Part shown: positions 60,983 through 64,000 of the stretch, in pieces
Layout of the letters: each line of letters begins with the position of its first letter
How positions within the stretch are numbered: the first letter of the stretch is position 1
DNA from: Myxococcales bacterium
GTDB taxonomy: Bacteria; Myxococcota_A; Polyangia; Haliangiales; Haliangiaceae
NCBI GenBank assembly: GCA_947483555.1
Contig: CANKMW010000043.1
Location: forward strand, 1-64,000
DNA length: 64,000 nucleotides
Direction of reading: 5' to 3'
Program-made: the position numbers and the translations under genes
Notes under the pieces: generated by a model
What the model was told of the DNA's origin: nothing
The model's database searches: none
The model's input: only the letters and a program-made list of their open reading frames with translations

Positions 60983-60998
60983 GAGTCTGCACGGTTGA

Positions 60999-62900
60999 TC
61001 ACTCGGGCTTCACGCTGGCGCGCAGCGGGACGCGGAACGTCATCGGCTTTTCGAGCGCGCCGAAGCGGGTGGCGCGGGCGATCCCCAGCAAACAGTTTCC
61101 GAGCGGTGTGGTCGCCAGCGACGCCGGCACCAGTTCGGCTTCGGCGACCCGGCCGTCGATCTCGACATGGAAGCGGAGCGCGAGATTGGTGGTTCCATCG
61201 GCGTCGCCGATGTGGGCCTGGAAGCAGCCATGGACACGCCCCATCTGCTTGCCGAAGGCGCGAGTCAGATCCTTGACGGTGTCGGCCGCCGCGGCCGCGC
61301 CGGCGTCGTGGGAAGGACGACGGACGCCGGCGTCGATGGTGACGACGGAACCGGCGCCGGCGCCGGCGGCGGCGGCGGCCACGCTGGCATCGGCAGCTTC
61401 GCTGGCATCGATGATCGCTGCGGCGCCGGCGTCGGCGGGCCCGGCGGCGCCGGCGTCGGCGGGCGCGCGCTGGTCGACGACGACGTAGGCGCCCTGATCG
61501 GGTGCCGGCTGCCGGCTCTGCACCAGCGCGATCACGCCGATGGCACCGACGACGACGAGGCCGAGCCCCATGACGATCGGGCCCCACGGCACACGACGCG
61601 GCGGAGCTTTCGCCGGGACCGCCGTGCTGGCGCGTTGGGCGTGGCGCGCCGCCACGGCAGCCGCTGCGTCCAGCGTGGCCGCGCTCCGGTTCGCCGCCGC
61701 CACCGCCTCGGCGCTGGCTCGCGGCGTCAGAGCTACGGTGTCGGCCGGGGGGCTCATCGCATCGTACGGCTTGACCTCGAGTAGGTCGCTATCGTCACTG
61801 TCGTCGGAGCGCTCGCGGCCGCCCTCGGTGTCATCGCCCCCGACCTCGTTGGGCGCCGGCAGCGAAGCCTTGAGGTAGGTCGCCGATACCGGGGTCGGCG
61901 TGTTCCAGCTCGACGCCAGGTCGTCGAGCGACGGCGTCGACAGCACCGCCGTCATGCGCGGATCGCGGAAGTCCTCGCTCGCCATCGCGGCCACGTGTCG
62001 CGCGGCTTCGTTCTCCGTCGATTGCTGGACCGCGGCCAGGGCGTCGGCGAACTCGGCGGCAGATCGGAAGCGTTCGGCCGGCGCCTTGGCCAGCGCGCGC
62101 GCGACGACGTCGCTCAATTCAGGCGAGACGTCGCCTCGCACGTCGGCGAGTCGGGTCGGCACATGGTTGATGACGCGACTGATCTCGGCGGCGATGTTCG
62201 GCGCCCGGAACTCGTTGCGCCCGATCAGCACCTCGTGGAGCGTGGCGCCGACCGCGTAGACGTCGGTGGTGGCCGCCGGCTCGGCGCCATCGATCAGCTC
62301 CGGCGCCAGGTAAGGGAACTTGCCCTTGATCGCGTGCTTGCCGCCCTGGGTCTTGTCGGTGTTCATGCGGGCGATGCCGAAATCGGCGAGCTTGGTGTGA
62401 CCGTCGACGTCGATCAGGATGTTCGACGGCGTCACGTCGCGATGCACGATGTTGAGCGGCGAGCCGTCGGGGCCCTTGAGGGTGTGGGCGTAGTGGAGCC
62501 CGCGCAGCACCTGCAGGATCACGTGGATCGCGATCTCGACCGGGAACGGACCGCGGGTCTTGCCGACGAAGCGGTGCCAGCGTCCGAGATGGTATCCGTG
62601 GACATAATCGAGCACCATCACGTGCAGGTCGCGTTCCTGCGCGAAATCGATCACGCTCACGATCGACGGGTGGCGCAGGGTCGCCATGATCCGCGCCTCG
62701 CGCATGAACATCTCGACCATACCGGGGTCGGCGACCAGGCCAGGCAGGAGGACCTTGACCACCACCGGGCGCACGAAGCCGGCGGCGCCCTCGTTGCGGG
62801 CCAGGTAGATCGAGCCCATGCCACCGTCGGCGAGGTGGCGAAGCACGCGGTAGCGGCCCAGGAGCATCTTGCCGAGCAGGCTGGTGGCGGCCGCCGGCAT
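60999..62900 (-). CDS. Ser/Thr protein kinase with AgmX-like C-terminal domain
   Basis: 633 aa from ATG at 62900, 1 bp after the FecR-type gene's stop. The kinase domain spans about residues 10-290: HLADGGMGSIYLARN, VVVKVLL, IVHRDVTPSN, LADFGIARM, YLAPELIDG. The catalytic loop has Thr in place of the usual Lys (HRDxK). Disordered acidic linker, transmembrane helix (VPWGPIVMGLGLVVVGAIGV), Asp/Ala tether (APADAGAAGPADAG) and a C-terminal domain of the AgmX/PglI type found in gliding and transport proteins (VHGCFQAHIGDADGTTNLAL, VEIDGRVAEAELVPASL, CLLGIARATRFGALEKP). Probably senses an envelope state. Confidence 0.88.
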   Translation of the reverse strand: MPAAATSLLGKMLLGRYRVLRHLADGGMGSIYLARNEGAAGFVRPVVVKVLLPGLVADPGMVEMFMREARIMATLRHPSIVSVIDFAQERDLHVMVLDYVHGYHLGRWHRFVGKTRGPFPVEIAIHVILQVLRGLHYAHTLKGPDGSPLNIVHRDVTPSNILIDVDGHTKLADFGIARMNTDKTQGGKHAIKGKFPYLAPELIDGAEPAATTDVYAVGATLHEVLIGRNEFRAPNIAAEISRVINHVPTRLADVRGDVSPELSDVVARALAKAPAERFRSAAEFADALAAVQQSTENEAARHVAAMASEDFRDPRMTAVLSTPSLDDLASSWNTPTPVSATYLKASLPAPNEVGGDDTEGGRERSDDSDDSDLLEVKPYDAMSPPADTVALTPRASAEAVAAANRSAATLDAAAAVAARHAQRASTAVPAKAPPRRVPWGPIVMGLGLVVVGAIGVIALVQSRQPAPDQGAYVVVDQRAPADAGAAGPADAGAAAIIDASEAADASVAAAAAGAGAGSVVTIDAGVRRPSHDAGAAAAADTVKDLTRAFGKQMGRVHGCFQAHIGDADGTTNLALRFHVEIDGRVAEAELVPASLATTPLGNCLLGIARATRFGALEKPMTFRVPLRASVKPE

Positions 62901-62901
62901 C

Positions 62902-64000
62902 CTAGTCGCCTCTCAGCACGTAGTAATGGACGCCACTCTCATGGGCGACGATGCGAAGCGCCAGGGTCCGCCGCCCCGACGTGATCTGGCCGCTGGCCGT
63001 GAAGCGGTGCTGGGCATCGAGGGTGACCGCGTCGCCCTCGAGCGAGACCGTGGCGTCGGCAACCGCGGCACCGTCGACTCGCACGATGTCGGCGGCGATC
63101 TCGACGCGGCGAATGTAGGCCGTGGCGGCGGCGTTGTCGAAGTCGATGACCAGGATGGTCGCGGGAGAGCGCTGCCCATCGGCCTCGAACCACCAGCGGT
63201 GCTCGCCCTCACCGAGCTCGCCGGATCGCAGCGTGTGACGCGCTGCCCGGACCTCGAACGAACGCTCCTTGCCGGCGGACGCGACGTGAAGGACGTAGCC
63301 GGAGTCGGTCGACGCCTGCGGCGCATCCGGCCAGCGCAGGATCAGCTCGGGCAATCGATTCTGGTACAGGACCGTGTAGCGACGACCGTCGGCGTCGACG
63401 ACGTTGCGCGGTGGGCGGCTGGGGAGCTCCTTGGCGGCGGCATCGCGCCGGACGACGAACTTTCCCGACGCCTCGACCTGATCGCCGCAGTGGACGCGAT
63501 AGCGATGGGAACCGACATCGAGCCAGGCGCTGACGCCACCGCTCCCGGCGGTCACCGTGGCCTGCTTCCAGCCGTCGCGGCCGGCGACCTCGAGGCGCCC
63601 GTGGCCCTGACACTTCATGATCACCCCGACCGCGGTCGGTGGCCGCGGATCGTGGAGCACCGCAGACTCGCCGGAACGGACGACGACGTCGACCTGCCCC
63701 GGTCCAGCACCCTCGAGGGCGCCGGCATCAGGATCGGGGGCGGCGACGACGTCCGCGCTGGTGGGCGCGTCGAGGCCGGCGTCGCGGGGCCGCGAATCGT
63801 CCTCGAGGATGACGCCGCCCATCGCGATCTCGACCCGGGTGCCGGGCGCGAGCGTGCGCGCGCCACCTTCCGCCTCCAGGACGATCGTACCAACCAGCAC
63901 CTCGAGGTGCGTCTCGCCGCCACGGGCGGTGACTCGCGCCCGACCACGTCCCGAGATCCGGGCCGCGCCAGCCTCGGTCTCGAGCACGAGCTCGGCGTCG
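62902..64000 (-). CDS. FecR-domain protein (N-terminus outside window)
   Basis: Partial: the frame is still open at the right end of the window (…DAEL before VLETEAG). A FecR-like beta domain is visible at the start (ARISGRGRARVTARGGETHL, VGTIVLEAEGGARTLAPGTR), followed by an Asp/Ala-rich linker and further beta-rich segments (VDVVVRSGESAVLHD, WKQATVTAGSGGVSAWLDVG, RWWFEADGQRSPATILVIDF). In this position FecR domains are usually envelope proteins rather than anti-sigma factors. Upstream partner of the kinase at 62900; at least 366 codons are present. Confidence 0.8.
   Translation of the reverse strand, partial: DAELVLETEAGAARISGRGRARVTARGGETHLEVLVGTIVLEAEGGARTLAPGTRVEIAMGGVILEDDSRPRDAGLDAPTSADVVAAPDPDAGALEGAGPGQVDVVVRSGESAVLHDPRPPTAVGVIMKCQGHGRLEVAGRDGWKQATVTAGSGGVSAWLDVGSHRYRVHCGDQVEASGKFVVRRDAAAKELPSRPPRNVVDADGRRYTVLYQNRLPELILRWPDAPQASTDSGYVLHVASAGKERSFEVRAARHTLRSGELGEGEHRWWFEADGQRSPATILVIDFDNAAATAYIRRVEIAADIVRVDGAAVADATVSLEGDAVTLDAQHRFTASGQITSGRRTLALRIVAHESGVHYYVLRGD

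Overview
The window is about 70% GC and carries five membrane-anchored Ser/Thr protein kinases, many lipoproteins with Asp/Ala-rich tethers, FadL-like and TonB-dependent outer-membrane proteins, and the 5' part of a 16S rRNA gene. That mix suggests a Gram-negative member of the Myxococcota, probably the Haliangiales/Kofleriaceae side of the phylum. The taxon is my inference from gene content. The 16S fragment was not aligned to anything.

Layout. 1-893: 5' part of a 16S rRNA gene read leftward, with a leader and a near-consensus promoter. 1209-4521: tightly overlapping kinase, LysM protein and lipoprotein genes, then a 12-bp minisatellite. 4764-6206: an Imm21-domain gene bracketed by copies of the minisatellite edge. 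6296-10508: MFS transporter, zinc metallopeptidase lipoprotein and a zinc-ribbon kinase. 10749-17619 (minus): a complete TonB uptake operon (tonB, exbB, two exbD, receptor, beta-helix lipoprotein), divergent from a winged-helix regulator with a GTCACC-type repeat region between them. 18508-20464 (minus): hemD, hemB and a DUF4177 gene. 20632-29221: secreted and housekeeping genes (DUF192, sugar dehydrogenase-like, BNR protein plus MoaD/ThiS-like, UbiB kinase, HNH endonuclease, cytochrome-like). 29268-35249: two minus-strand lipoproteins opposite two FadL-like porins and a Cys-rich propeller lipoprotein. 35333-46313: a 26-residue membrane peptide, two kinases, a response regulator and four surface-type proteins. 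46374-54655: M16 peptidase, a broken tRNA-dihydrouridine synthase gene, PIN-PhoH ATPase, FtsB-like protein and a GAF-GGDEF cyclase. 55231-60939: an apparently circularly permuted esterase, a TonB-dependent receptor and a lipoprotein in one coupled unit. 60999-64000 (minus): a FecR-domain protein (cut by the window end) followed by a kinase with an AgmX-like C-terminus.

Shared habits. Many genes inside operons overlap by 4 bp (ATGA or GTGA) or 1 bp (TGATG), so translation is probably coupled. At least a dozen genes that begin transcription units have a TAnnnT hexamer ending 5-9 bases before the start codon, which would place the transcription start at or next to the start codon: leaderless mRNAs look common here. 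Others (beta-helix lipoprotein, exbB, the gene at 49593, the TTG-started gene at 20632) have strong Shine-Dalgarno sequences. A short CCTTCGAC...CTCAGGAC palindromic repeat occurs at three places.

The most unusual items are the order of catalytic motifs in the esterase at 55231, the repeat-bracketed Imm21 gene, the leaderless-promoter pattern, the REP-like element lying in the signal-peptide region of the gene at 33723, and the deletion/frameshift at the active-site loop of the dus gene.
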